64,000 nt of DNA. It comes from Roseibium aquae (lineage in GTDB: Bacteria > Pseudomonadota > Alphaproteobacteria > Rhizobiales > Stappiaceae). The DNA is taken from the NCBI RefSeq assembly GCF_008711285.1, contig NZ_VXDC01000001.1, forward strand, positions 124,001 through 188,000, read 5' to 3'. Every line of letters starts with the position of its first letter. Positions within the stretch are counted from its first letter, which is position 1. The notes beneath the pieces were generated by a model, which was not told the origin of the DNA, searched no databases, and saw nothing but the letters and a program-made list of their open reading frames with translations. Shown here one piece after another: positions 26,253 through 34,689 of the stretch. Both the position numbers and the translations under genes were made by a program.

Positions 26253-27572
26253 TCATGCAACACCCATCTTTTTCGCCGGCTGGCTGGGAGAGGTTTGTTT
26301 GGTCTTGCGTTTTGGCGCTGCCGGGTCCGTTTTCTCACCTTTTTCCCTGGCCGAAACGCTCGCTGTCTGGTCTGCGGCTGAGCCGGTGACTGCACCCCGC
26401 TGGGCATTGACAACCCGGCGGACCAGATCTCTTGCCGCCGATGGGACGGGATGGGTGTCTGCCGGAACTTCGGCGGCCTTTTGACCCTGCTTGTTTGGAA
26501 CGTCCACCCCCTGTTCGGCACCGACCTGCCCCCGGCGGGGTGTCTTGGATTTGCCGGGTTTTGCGGTCCCTGCCATGTCCGAATTTTTGTTAGCCGTGCC
26601 CGCTTTCGCATTTGCCGAGGATTTGGATGCCAGGATGGCCTGGACGATTTCATGCAACTCTTTGCGCATGTCCGCGAGCAGCGGCTGGTTCAGGTCGCGC
26701 TGTAGTTGCTGAAGCTTGGTGCGCGCACGGGCGAGCGTCCTGTCCCGGTCGTGAAGCTCCGCTTTGAGACGCGCGCGATCGGCCTGAATGGCCCGCAGTT
26801 CATTGTCCGTGTGCTCGCTCTGGCCGGCGCGGGCCCCACTGGTAAAGTCCAGTTGCGCGGTCAGGCGGGTGACATCGCTCTGTGCGGATATGTACTTTGC
26901 TTCGCTGTCAATCAATTGGCGCTCTAGGTTGGCGATGATGGCGCGTTCGTTGCCTTGATCGAGTTCCGGACGAAGCAACACGCTGCTCGCAGCCCGAGTC
27001 TCCGCTTCGGCAAGCCGTGTCTTGAGGACCGCGATTTCCCTCTCCAGACTGGAAACCGTCGATGCAGCTGCCATGTCATCAGGTGGAAGCCAGCCGAGTT
27101 TCGCGTCGCGCTCGCGCCGCAAACCTTCCGCTTCATTGCGAACAGCGGCGAGCGTTCGCTCCATGCTTTCAATGCGCGCCTTTGCGGTTTCCAGGTCTTG
27201 TCGCACAGCCTTCGCGGCTTCGATCTTCGCATTCGCGACATCAAGTTCCGTCCGGAGGGACACCAAGTCTGCGGCGTGGGCCTCTTGCAGATTGACGAGC
27301 TGAGCCTGCAATTCGCCCGACTGCCTCTTCTGCGCAGTCAGTGCGTCGCGCTCTGTTTCAAGCCGCCGCTCGAGCCGTCTGAATTCGACCGCGTGCCGCG
27401 CCAGGGCCTGGTCCTGGGCGGCGCGGACTTCCGCGTAGGTGGACGGATTGGTTGCATCTATCGCTTCTTTGGTGAGCCGGACAGCGCGTTTATAGAAAGC
27501 GGGAAAGACCGCAAGACTCAGCAGACCTGATACGCAGAATCCCAACACGATGTACATCGCTGCTTCGATCAA
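26253..27572 (-). CDS. Membrane-anchored coiled-coil protein of unknown function
   Basis: The 439-residue protein has one N-terminal membrane helix (about residues 6-26, MYIVLGFCVSGLLSLAVFPA). A long, highly charged coiled-coil region follows, at about 50-310 (for example RRLERRLETERDALTAQKRQ and RARLKAELHDRDRTLARARTK). The C-terminal tail of about 125 residues is Lys/Pro/Ala-rich, low-complexity and basic. GGGGAG lies 7 nt before the TTG at 27572; an ATG five codons later is the alternative start. I do not recognise the function. Domain order suggests a cytoplasmic scaffold anchored at the inner membrane. It lies downstream of eipA on the same strand. Confidence 0.75.
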   Translation of the reverse strand: MIEAAMYIVLGFCVSGLLSLAVFPAFYKRAVRLTKEAIDATNPSTYAEVRAAQDQALARHAVEFRRLERRLETERDALTAQKRQSGELQAQLVNLQEAHAADLVSLRTELDVANAKIEAAKAVRQDLETAKARIESMERTLAAVRNEAEGLRRERDAKLGWLPPDDMAAASTVSSLEREIAVLKTRLAEAETRAASSVLLRPELDQGNERAIIANLERQLIDSEAKYISAQSDVTRLTAQLDFTSGARAGQSEHTDNELRAIQADRARLKAELHDRDRTLARARTKLQQLQRDLNQPLLADMRKELHEIVQAILASKSSANAKAGTANKNSDMAGTAKPGKSKTPRRGQVGAEQGVDVPNKQGQKAAEVPADTHPVPSAARDLVRRVVNAQRGAVTGSAADQTASVSAREKGEKTDPAAPKRKTKQTSPSQPAKKMGVA

Positions 27573-27664
27573 GGCCGACTCCCCAAAGCTGGCATCAAGC
27601 TTCTCCGGCTATCAATAGCTCAGCGGGCCGGTAGCGCCAAGTGTCCCGTTTGCGCTGCGTCATG

Positions 27665-28249
27665 TCAAAACGGGTTCCACGTCGGCTCAGCCGTAAACTT
27701 CAGATAACCGACATTCACGCCAAGGCGCGCGCCCACGCCCGCCCGGACAGGAACCACATATGTGTTGTGATTGCTCAACACAGTCATGCCGACACCGCCA
27801 ACAAGATATGCCGACCCGTTCACACCCAGGTACCGCTGGTACATTGAATCGACGGAAGGGAGATTGTAGATCAGCATCATCACGCGCGCGCCATCGCCGC
27901 CAAAATCCCAGCCGACCGATGGACCTTGCCAGAACACCTTGTGGGTACCCGCGTTCCGGGTGTAGAGCGTGCCCTCTCCGTACCGTGCGCCTGCGACAAA
28001 AGCCCCCGCGCCTTCCTCTCCCAGTATATAGCCATTGGGTTCACCATAGCTGCTGAATGCCCGCTCGACGACGGAGGCCAGGCCGCCGGATACCGTCCCG
28101 AAGAACTTGTGCCCGGCCACGACGACTTCGTCCTCGCTGTAGGTATCGGGTTGCGCGGTGGTCTGAGCCAAGGCGGCCGGAAGTCCCGCAAGCGCAAGAC
28201 CCATGAGGCCGAAAGCGATGTTTAGTATCGTTTTCCGCAAAACCGTCAT
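27665..28249 (-). CDS. eipA: Envelope integrity protein EipA (DUF1134)
   Basis: EipA is a small periplasmic protein of alphaproteobacteria shown in Brucella to be needed for envelope integrity and virulence. The 194-residue precursor has a signal peptide ending in AALAQ. The family core reads VVVAGHKFFGTVSGGLASVVERAF, YGEPNGYILGEE, SVGWDFGGDGARVMMLIYNL and VPVRAGVGARLGVNVGYLKF. In Brucella the gene is reported to be under CtrA control. Here its upstream region has no TTAA-N7-TTAA site but does contain a 10-bp inverted repeat shared with the divergent gene. Confidence 0.92.
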   Translation of the reverse strand: MTVLRKTILNIAFGLMGLALAGLPAALAQTTAQPDTYSEDEVVVAGHKFFGTVSGGLASVVERAFSSYGEPNGYILGEEGAGAFVAGARYGEGTLYTRNAGTHKVFWQGPSVGWDFGGDGARVMMLIYNLPSVDSMYQRYLGVNGSAYLVGGVGMTVLSNHNTYVVPVRAGVGARLGVNVGYLKFTAEPTWNPF

Positions 28250-28313
28250 TTTTTTCTACTCCACGTTCCTCGAAGGGCAAGCCGTGCTGGCGGTGGCCGC
28301 TTGCGCTATTGTT

Positions 28314-28366
28314 GGCATAGTTTGCCCGATTCGTGCTTGGATGGGGCAATAACGGGAAACTATGCC
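28314..28366. repeat. Long inverted repeat in the eipA / YHS-protein intergenic region
   Basis: GGCATAGTTT (28314-28323) and AAACTATGCC (28357-28366) are perfect 10-bp inverted copies. Beyond them CCCG (28325-28328) and CGGG (28353-28356) extend the pairing with one bulged base. Arms lie either side of a 24-nt centre, midway between divergent start codons. Confidence 0.7.
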
Positions 28367-28401
28367 GTGTCAGATCGATAGTGTTGAATTCAGACGGAGG
28401 T

Positions 28402-28890
28402 ATGGCTGCGTTGAGGGCCGGTCGAAAAGTCCACAGGCGACTTGTTGTGGCGGCGTTGTGTCTCTTGATCGGCTGGGGTGCGGCCGTGACCGCGCGTCCG
28501 CAGATATTTGTTCCGGACCCTGTCTCTGGATATGCGCTAGGCGGACATGACCCGGTCGCCTATTTCGTTGACGGCTACCCGCGAAAAGGCCGACGCGACT
28601 ATGTGGCTTCCTGGGGTGGGGCCGATTGGATCTTCGTGAACGAAGGCAACAAGGCTGCATTTGAGGGCGCGCCGCAGACCTACGCCCCGCTCTTTGCCGG
28701 TTGTGGCGCCTATGGTTTGGCCGAAGGTTTTGCAGCCGCGGGAAGTCCTTTGATCTTCGCATTTGTCGAGGGGCAATTGGTCTTCTTCTATTCCAGGGTC
28801 AACCGCTTCCTGTTCCTGATCAATGCCGGCCAGTTGCGTGAGGACGCGGACGGAAATGCGCGGATAACCGGCTGCGTGCCGGATCTGTAA
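28402..28890 (+). CDS. Exported YHS-domain-like protein
   Basis: The 162-residue protein has an N-terminal hydrophobic segment (LVVAALCLLIGWGAAV) that is a signal peptide or anchor. A YHS-like domain follows (YALGGHDPVAYFVDGYPRKG, then DWIFVNEGNKAAFEGAPQTYAP and GCGAYGLAEG). YHS domains often bind metals or accompany copper proteins. The classical Cys pair is not obvious here, although two Cys are present, one in the AGCGAY stretch and one near the C-terminus. GGAGG before 28402 fixes the start. It is divergent from eipA and followed by chpT about 100 nt later. Confidence 0.78.
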   Translation: MAALRAGRKVHRRLVVAALCLLIGWGAAVTARPQIFVPDPVSGYALGGHDPVAYFVDGYPRKGRRDYVASWGGADWIFVNEGNKAAFEGAPQTYAPLFAGCGAYGLAEGFAAAGSPLIFAFVEGQLVFFYSRVNRFLFLINAGQLREDADGNARITGCVPDL

Positions 28891-28991
28891 GGGTCTTCAC
28901 ACCTTGGCATTGCTGGCAGTGGCATGTAACGCTTTGGGATCTTCCGCGATTCGAGCGGTGAGCAAAATGCCAGACGAGATTTGATAGCGCC

Positions 28992-29645
28992 ATGCCCGAA
29001 CTGAAAGAGCTTTCGTCCCTCGATTTGTCTGCCCTGGTTGCAAGCCGCGTCTGTCACGACATCATCAGTCCTGTCGGCGCGATTACCAACGGCCTCGAAG
29101 TACTCGACGAGGAGGGGTCCGAAGACATGCGCGAGTTTGCGATGGATCTCATCCGCAAGAGCGCACGGCAAGCATCGGCGAAACTTCAATTCGCGCGGCT
29201 GGCATTTGGGGCCGCTGGGTCGGCCGGGGCCGAAATCGATCTTGGCGATGCGCAACTCGTCGCGGTTGGATTTATGGAAAATGAAAAATCCAACCTCGAT
29301 TGGCAGGTTGCACGGCATTTGATGCCGAAAAATTACGTAAAGTTGCTTTTGAACCTCATCTTGATTGCAAACCAGTGCGTGCCGCGCGGGGGCGATATCA
29401 CCGTAACGATGGACGGATCACCGTCCGATCCCGGCTTTAGCCTGAGGGCGGAAGGGCTTAATCCCAGGATACCGCTGGGAATGGCCGAGACGTTGAGCGG
29501 TCAGGAGCCGGAGCGTGTTGATGCTCATTCCGTACAGCCGATTTACACAGTCCTGCTTGCAAGAGAATGCGGTATGACTCTCAGCATCCAAAAAGATGAC
29601 AATGTGGTCAGCATTGCGGCCAAGAAGACTGAAGAACGAATGTAA
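28992..29645 (+). CDS. chpT: Histidine phosphotransferase ChpT
   Basis: ChpT relays phosphate from the hybrid kinase CckA to CtrA and CpdR in the alphaproteobacterial cell-cycle circuit. The 217-residue protein has the dimerisation/phosphotransfer helix with the active His in SRVCHDIISPVGAITNGLEVL. A degenerate ATPase-like fold follows (VKLLLNLILIANQCVPRGG), lacking the ATP-binding G boxes. It precedes the che operon by 127 nt on the same strand, and ctrA lies 7.4 kb downstream, so both relay partners are in one region. cckA is not in the window. Confidence 0.92.
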   Translation: MPELKELSSLDLSALVASRVCHDIISPVGAITNGLEVLDEEGSEDMREFAMDLIRKSARQASAKLQFARLAFGAAGSAGAEIDLGDAQLVAVGFMENEKSNLDWQVARHLMPKNYVKLLLNLILIANQCVPRGGDITVTMDGSPSDPGFSLRAEGLNPRIPLGMAETLSGQEPERVDAHSVQPIYTVLLARECGMTLSIQKDDNVVSIAAKKTEERM

Positions 29646-29771
29646 AATAAGAAGCTGTGCGCTTCAGCGTATCTTAACTGTTTGACCTCACTCTCTGTGA
29701 CTATGGACATCCGGGTCCAGCCGCCTCTGCCTGGAGGCGCGGAACAGTCATTAGTCGGGTGAGAGCAGGCC

Positions 29772-32564
29772 ATGGACGACCTTCTTAGGGAATTTATTAC
29801 CGAGACCAATGAAAGTCTCGATGTCGTGGACGTCGAACTGGTCAAGTTCGAACAAGAGCCAAACAACGCCACGATTTTGGACAATATTTTTCGTCTTGTT
29901 CATACAATCAAAGGCACTTGCGGCTTCCTAGGCCTGCCGCGGCTCGAGGGCATCGCCCACGCCGCCGAAACGCTGATGGGCAAGTTTCGGGATGGCGCTC
30001 CTGTCACACAGGAAGCCGTTTCTCTCATCCTGACGTCGATCGACAAGATCAAAGACATTCTGTCGGAGTTGGAAGACGCCGAAGGAGAGGAACCCCAGGG
30101 TGATGACAGCGAGCTGATCGCCGAACTCGAGGCAATGTCGGCGAAGGCCGATGCGGCAAAGAATGGCCCGCCAGTCGAAGAACAAGGCTCAGCCGCATCG
30201 CAGGCCGCCGCCGAGGAAGCCGACAGCACCCCCGACCAGACTCTGGAGCGGCCGCTGCGTCCGGGCGAGGTGTCTCTCGATGAACTTGAGCGTGCCTTCC
30301 GTGAGACGGAAATCGAAGTCGAAATAGCCGATGGCGACGGAGACGCGGATACCGCCGCACCGGTTGCCCAGGTTTCCGAAAGCGCCAAAATCGAAGCCAC
30401 CATGAAGATTGCTGACGCAAAGGCTGCCGCAGCGTCCGACAAACCCGCAGCCGAGAAGGCGCCGGGTGAAAAGAAAGCCGGTGGCGGCGTTTCCAATAAA
30501 AGCATTCGGGTGGCTGTCGATACGCTTGAGCACCTGATGACGATGGTGTCCGAGCTCGTTCTGACCCGAAACCAGCTTCTCGAAATTGTCCGGCGTCATG
30601 AGGACAGTGAGTTCAAGGTTCCGCTGCAGCGCCTGTCCAACGTCACGGCCGAACTGCAGGAAGGCGTGATGGCCACGCGGATGCAGCCGATCGGTAACGC
30701 TTGGCAGAAACTGCCTCGTATTGTCCGCGATTTGAGCCAGGAACTCGATAAGCCGATCGAGCTTGACATGCGCGGTGCGGAAACCGAGCTCGACCGTCAG
30801 GTTCTCGAACTCATCAAAGACCCGCTCACACACATGGTGCGCAACTCCGCCGACCACGGCTTGGAACACCCTGCCGAGCGCAGAGCGGCCGGTAAGCCGG
30901 AGAAGGGCACGATCACACTCGCTGCCTATCACGAAGGCGGGCACATCATCATCGAAGTAAAGGATGATGGTAAAGGTCTCGACGTCGCCAAGATAAAGTC
31001 GAAGGTTCTGGAGCGTGGTCTCGCGACCGAGGCCGAATTCGACAAGATGACGGACGCCCAGATCCACAAGTATATCTTTGCCGCCGGGTTCTCAACGGCT
31101 GCAAACGTTACCAGTGTTTCCGGCCGCGGCGTCGGCATGGACGTGGTGCGCAACAACATCGAGCTGATCGGCGGTACGGTCGATCTTCGTTCGACGCCGG
31201 GCAAGGGCACGGCCTTCATCATCAAGATCCCGCTCACGTTGGCAATCGTTTCGACGCTCATCGTCGAGGCCGGTGGCGATCGCTTCGCCATCCCGCAGCT
31301 GTCTGTGGTTGAACTGGTGCGTGTCCAGACCAATTCCGAGCACAGGATAGAGCGGATCAAGGACACCCCTGTCCTGCGCTTGCGGAACAAACTGTTGCCG
31401 CTCGTGCATATGTCCCATCTGCTTGGCATCGCCGAGGCCAAGGTGGCCGAAGAGGCGTTCGACGCGGACAACGGATTTATCGTTGTCATGCAGGTCGGCA
31501 GCCAGACCTTCGGGGTTGTTGTCGACGGGGTCTTCCATACGGAAGAAATCGTGGTCAAGCCGATGTCCACGATGCTGCGGAACCTGACCATGTTCTCCGG
31601 AAATACAATTCTGGGCGACGGATCGGTCATCATGATCATCGATCCGAACGGGGTCGCCAGTGCCATGGCAAGCCATGCATCCAGCGCCGTGGCGGAGCAG
31701 AACGAGGAAGAGGAGGCCGAGGAGCTCAGCCGCAAGGCCATCACCAATACTTCGGCGATTTCCCTGCTGTTGTTCCGGGCCGGTTCTCCAGAGCCGAAGG
31801 CGGTCCCGCTCTCGCTCGTTACCCGTCTCGAAGAGTTCGAGGTCAGCAAGATCGAGCGGTCCAACGGACGCGATCTGGTTCAGTATCGCGGCGCGTTGAT
31901 GCCTTTGGTCTATGTCAACGATGGGGATTGCCACAAGACGGAGGGGACACAGCCTATGCTTGTATTCTCCGACAGCGGCCGATCCATGGGTCTTGTTGTC
32001 GACGAGATCGTCGACATCGTGGAAGACCGCATGAACATCGAAGTCGGTTCGGAACGTCCGGGCATCCTCGGGTCCGCGGTCATCAAGGACCGCGCGACGG
32101 AAATCATCGACCTTGGGTACTACCTCCCGCAGGCCTTCGAAGACTGGTTCATGCGCAAGGAAATGGATATCGAGGCGCTGACCAAGAAGGTGCTTTTTGT
32201 CGATGACTCGCCATTCTTCCGGAACATGCTCACGCCGGTGCTCAAAGCGGCCGGCTACGACGTGACGACCTGCAACGGACCGGGCGAAGCCTTCGAACTG
32301 TTGGAAAACGGCGCGAAGTACCATGCGATCGTCAGCGATATCGAGATGCCTGAAATCAACGGCTTCGAATTCTGCGAGGCGCTCCGGCGGGATCCGAGAT
32401 TCCGCAACATTCCGATCCTTGCCCTGTCCGCAATGGTGACGCCGGCCTCGATCGAGCGGGGCCGCCAGGCAGGGTTTGACGACTATGTCGCCAAATTCGA
32501 CCGTCCGGGGCTGATTGCTGCTCTGAAAGACGTCTTTTCGGGTGAAATGGGAGCTGCGGCATGA
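29772..32564 (+). CDS. cheA: Hybrid chemotaxis histidine kinase CheA with C-terminal receiver domain
   Basis: The 930-residue kinase has an HPt domain with His44 in RLVHTIKGTCGFLGL and a long acidic linker (about 110-235) with no clear P2 domain. The dimerisation domain follows (SIRVAVDTLEHLMTMVSELV). The HATPase core has the N box HMVRNSADHGLEHP and the G boxes DDGKGLD and GRGVGMDVV. Two CheW-like domains come next (about 500-630 and 660-790), then a receiver domain with the phospho-acceptor Asp856 in VSDIEMPEINGFEF. Such CheA-REC fusions occur in several alphaproteobacterial Che systems. cheW overlaps its stop codon by 4 nt. Confidence 0.95.
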   Translation: MDDLLREFITETNESLDVVDVELVKFEQEPNNATILDNIFRLVHTIKGTCGFLGLPRLEGIAHAAETLMGKFRDGAPVTQEAVSLILTSIDKIKDILSELEDAEGEEPQGDDSELIAELEAMSAKADAAKNGPPVEEQGSAASQAAAEEADSTPDQTLERPLRPGEVSLDELERAFRETEIEVEIADGDGDADTAAPVAQVSESAKIEATMKIADAKAAAASDKPAAEKAPGEKKAGGGVSNKSIRVAVDTLEHLMTMVSELVLTRNQLLEIVRRHEDSEFKVPLQRLSNVTAELQEGVMATRMQPIGNAWQKLPRIVRDLSQELDKPIELDMRGAETELDRQVLELIKDPLTHMVRNSADHGLEHPAERRAAGKPEKGTITLAAYHEGGHIIIEVKDDGKGLDVAKIKSKVLERGLATEAEFDKMTDAQIHKYIFAAGFSTAANVTSVSGRGVGMDVVRNNIELIGGTVDLRSTPGKGTAFIIKIPLTLAIVSTLIVEAGGDRFAIPQLSVVELVRVQTNSEHRIERIKDTPVLRLRNKLLPLVHMSHLLGIAEAKVAEEAFDADNGFIVVMQVGSQTFGVVVDGVFHTEEIVVKPMSTMLRNLTMFSGNTILGDGSVIMIIDPNGVASAMASHASSAVAEQNEEEEAEELSRKAITNTSAISLLLFRAGSPEPKAVPLSLVTRLEEFEVSKIERSNGRDLVQYRGALMPLVYVNDGDCHKTEGTQPMLVFSDSGRSMGLVVDEIVDIVEDRMNIEVGSERPGILGSAVIKDRATEIIDLGYYLPQAFEDWFMRKEMDIEALTKKVLFVDDSPFFRNMLTPVLKAAGYDVTTCNGPGEAFELLENGAKYHAIVSDIEMPEINGFEFCEALRRDPRFRNIPILALSAMVTPASIERGRQAGFDDYVAKFDRPGLIAALKDVFSGEMGAAA

Positions 32565-33043
32565 CAATGCTGGAAAAAAACATCAAGGCAACCGGCAGTG
32601 ACATGATCCAATATGTCACGGTCGTGATCGGAGGTCAGTTGTTCGGCTTGCCGATCTCTCAAGTGCATGACGTGTTTGTCCCGGAGAGTGTTACGCGGGT
32701 TCCGCTCTCCGCGCCGGAAGTGGCGGGCGTGCTCAACCTTCGCGGCCGGATCGTGACCGCAATCGACATGCGCCGCCGGCTTCATTTGCCGCCACTTGAG
32801 GAAGGCCAGATGATGGCCGTCGGGATCGAGTACAAGCATGAAAGTTACGGTCTGGTGATCGATACGGTTGGCGAGGTGCTCACGTTGCCGATCAGCAGTT
32901 CGGAGCCAAATCCCTCCAATCTGGACAAGCGTTGGGCGGAAATATCCGGTGGGGTGCATCGGCTTGATGGACGATTGATGGTGATCCTGGATGTCGACCG
33001 GTTGCTGGGGGCCATGTTCACCGAACCAATGGTCGCGGCTTGA
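32561..33043 (+). CDS. cheW: Chemotaxis adaptor CheW
   Basis: CheW couples CheA to chemoreceptor tips. The 160-residue protein is a single CheW domain, with IQYVTVVIGGQLFGLPISQVHDVF, then VAGVLNLRGRIVTAIDMRRRL and YGLVIDTVGEVLTLP, which are the family's core strands. Its ATG overlaps the cheA stop codon (ATGA), so the two are translated together. An ATG three codons downstream is an alternative start. cheY begins 33 nt after its stop codon. Confidence 0.95.
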   Translation: MTMLEKNIKATGSDMIQYVTVVIGGQLFGLPISQVHDVFVPESVTRVPLSAPEVAGVLNLRGRIVTAIDMRRRLHLPPLEEGQMMAVGIEYKHESYGLVIDTVGEVLTLPISSSEPNPSNLDKRWAEISGGVHRLDGRLMVILDVDRLLGAMFTEPMVAA

Positions 33044-33076
33044 TTGACGTAGGGTGAAAAACTTGGGGAGAGCCCG

Positions 33077-33442
33077 ATGAAACAATGCCTCGTAGTGGAC
33101 GATTCAAGTGTCATCAGAAAAGTCGCGCGTCGTATTCTCGAAGACCTGAACTTCGAAATCACCGAAGCTGAAGACGGACAGCAGGCTCTTGATGTCTGCC
33201 GGCAGACCATGCCCGATGCAATCCTGCTGGACTGGAACATGCCCGTGATGGACGGACTGGAGTTTCTGACCAGTCTGAGGGGAGAAGCTGGTGGTGAGAA
33301 ACCGGTCGTTGTTTTCTGCACGACCGAGAACGACGTCGCCCACATCGCCCGTGCCATTCGTGCCGGTGCCAATGAGTACATCATGAAGCCTTTCGACCGG
33401 GAAATCGTGGAAGCGAAGTTTCAGGAAGTTGGTCTCATTTAA
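33077..33442 (+). CDS. cheY: Chemotaxis response regulator CheY
   Basis: This stand-alone receiver domain of 121 residues would bind the flagellar switch when phosphorylated by CheA. It shows the acidic pair in CLVVDDSS, the phospho-acceptor Asp52 in ILLDWNMPVMDGLEFL, the conserved Thr in VFCTTENDVAHI and the conserved Lys in YIMKPFD. GGGGAG lies 7 nt before the ATG. Since CheA carries its own receiver domain, phosphate could be shared between two receivers, which is a recognised way to create a phosphate sink. Confidence 0.95.
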   Translation: MKQCLVVDDSSVIRKVARRILEDLNFEITEAEDGQQALDVCRQTMPDAILLDWNMPVMDGLEFLTSLRGEAGGEKPVVVFCTTENDVAHIARAIRAGANEYIMKPFDREIVEAKFQEVGLI

Positions 33443-33462
33443 CGGCATGGCGGACCCATTGA

Positions 33463-34689
33463 ATGGCATTTGCGCAAACAACCATAACGACCGGTGCAAA
33501 ACCGAGCAGTGATCCAATCAAAGTCATGGTGGTCGACGACGCTGTCGTGATCCGCGGGCTGTTGAGCCGCTGGCTTGATGCCGATCCGGATATATCCGTC
33601 GTCAGCTCCCACAGAAATGGCAAACTCGCGGTCGACGATATCGAAAAAAGCAACCCCGACGTCGTGGTCCTCGACATCGAGATGCCGGAAATGGACGGCA
33701 TGACGGCTTTGCCTTTGATGCTGGCGAAGAAGCGGGACCTCGTCGTGATTATGGCGTCCACTTTGACCCGCCGGAATGCGGAGATCAGTCTCAAGGCCCT
33801 GTCCTTGGGCGCCGCCGATTACGTTCCAAAGCCAGAATCCACCTCGGAGGTCACAACGTCGGTCGATTTCCGCCGGGAGCTCATCGACAAGGTCAAGGCG
33901 CTTGGCCAACGTGCGATCCGGATGCGAGGACCCGCGCGCCCTGCACGGGCGATGCGCGCCGAAACAACGGCAGGCCGGGCGGCGGCGCCGGTCCAGAATC
34001 GCGTAGAACAACCGGTGAACACGCGGGAAGCTTTCCGAAGTGCACCGGCGGCGCCGGTTGCCAAGGGAAAAGCGCCCATCAAGCTGAAGCCGTATTCCTC
34101 GGTTCGGCCGCGGGTGCTCGTGATCGGGTCGTCAACCGGCGGGCCGCAGGCGCTTCAGGACGTGATGAAGGAAATTGGCACGGCCATGAACGACGTGCCG
34201 GTTCTCATTACCCAGCATATGCCCCCGACCTTTACTTCAATCCTTGCCGAGCATGTTGGCAAAGCAGCGTTGCGCCCGTCCAAGGAAGGGGATGACGGTG
34301 AGGTGGTGCGTCCAGGCAATATCTATGTTGCGCCGGGCGGCAAACACATGATCGTGGAGAAGACGCCTGCGGGCGTGACGATCCGGCTCACCAACGGTGC
34401 GCCCGTTAATTTCTGCAAGCCCGCGGTCGATCCCTTGTTTGAAAGTGCGGCAACGGCTTTTGGCTCCGCGACCCTCGGCTTGATTTTGACCGGAATGGGA
34501 CAAGACGGTGCCGAAGGCGTGCGGAAGATCTCGGCTGCTGGTGGTAGTATCGTGACCCAGGACGAAGAAAGCAGTGTCGTGTGGGGGATGCCAGGTGCTG
34601 CGGCAATGACCGGGATGTGCAGCGATTGTCTGCCGCTGAAGCAAATTGGACCGAAGATCGCTCGTGTTCTGAAGGGGAGTACCCGATGA
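33463..34689 (+). CDS. cheB: Chemoreceptor methylesterase CheB
   Basis: CheB removes methyl groups, or deamidates glutamines, on chemoreceptors for adaptation. The 408-residue protein has an N-terminal receiver domain with Asp71 in VVVLDIEMPEMDGMTALP. A long basic, Ala/Arg/Pro-rich linker spans about 150-215. The catalytic domain has Ser in IGSSTGGPQAL, His in ITQHMPPTFT and Asp in LTGMGQDGAEG. The linker is longer than in E. coli CheB. The upstream ribosome-binding site is weak. cheR overlaps its stop codon by 4 nt. Confidence 0.95.
   Translation: MAFAQTTITTGAKPSSDPIKVMVVDDAVVIRGLLSRWLDADPDISVVSSHRNGKLAVDDIEKSNPDVVVLDIEMPEMDGMTALPLMLAKKRDLVVIMASTLTRRNAEISLKALSLGAADYVPKPESTSEVTTSVDFRRELIDKVKALGQRAIRMRGPARPARAMRAETTAGRAAAPVQNRVEQPVNTREAFRSAPAAPVAKGKAPIKLKPYSSVRPRVLVIGSSTGGPQALQDVMKEIGTAMNDVPVLITQHMPPTFTSILAEHVGKAALRPSKEGDDGEVVRPGNIYVAPGGKHMIVEKTPAGVTIRLTNGAPVNFCKPAVDPLFESAATAFGSATLGLILTGMGQDGAEGVRKISAAGGSIVTQDEESSVVWGMPGAAAMTGMCSDCLPLKQIGPKIARVLKGSTR

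Noticed and set aside
31092-32567. A 491-codon open frame on the minus strand across cheA.
   Set aside because: Antisense shadow of the strongly conserved CheA domains.
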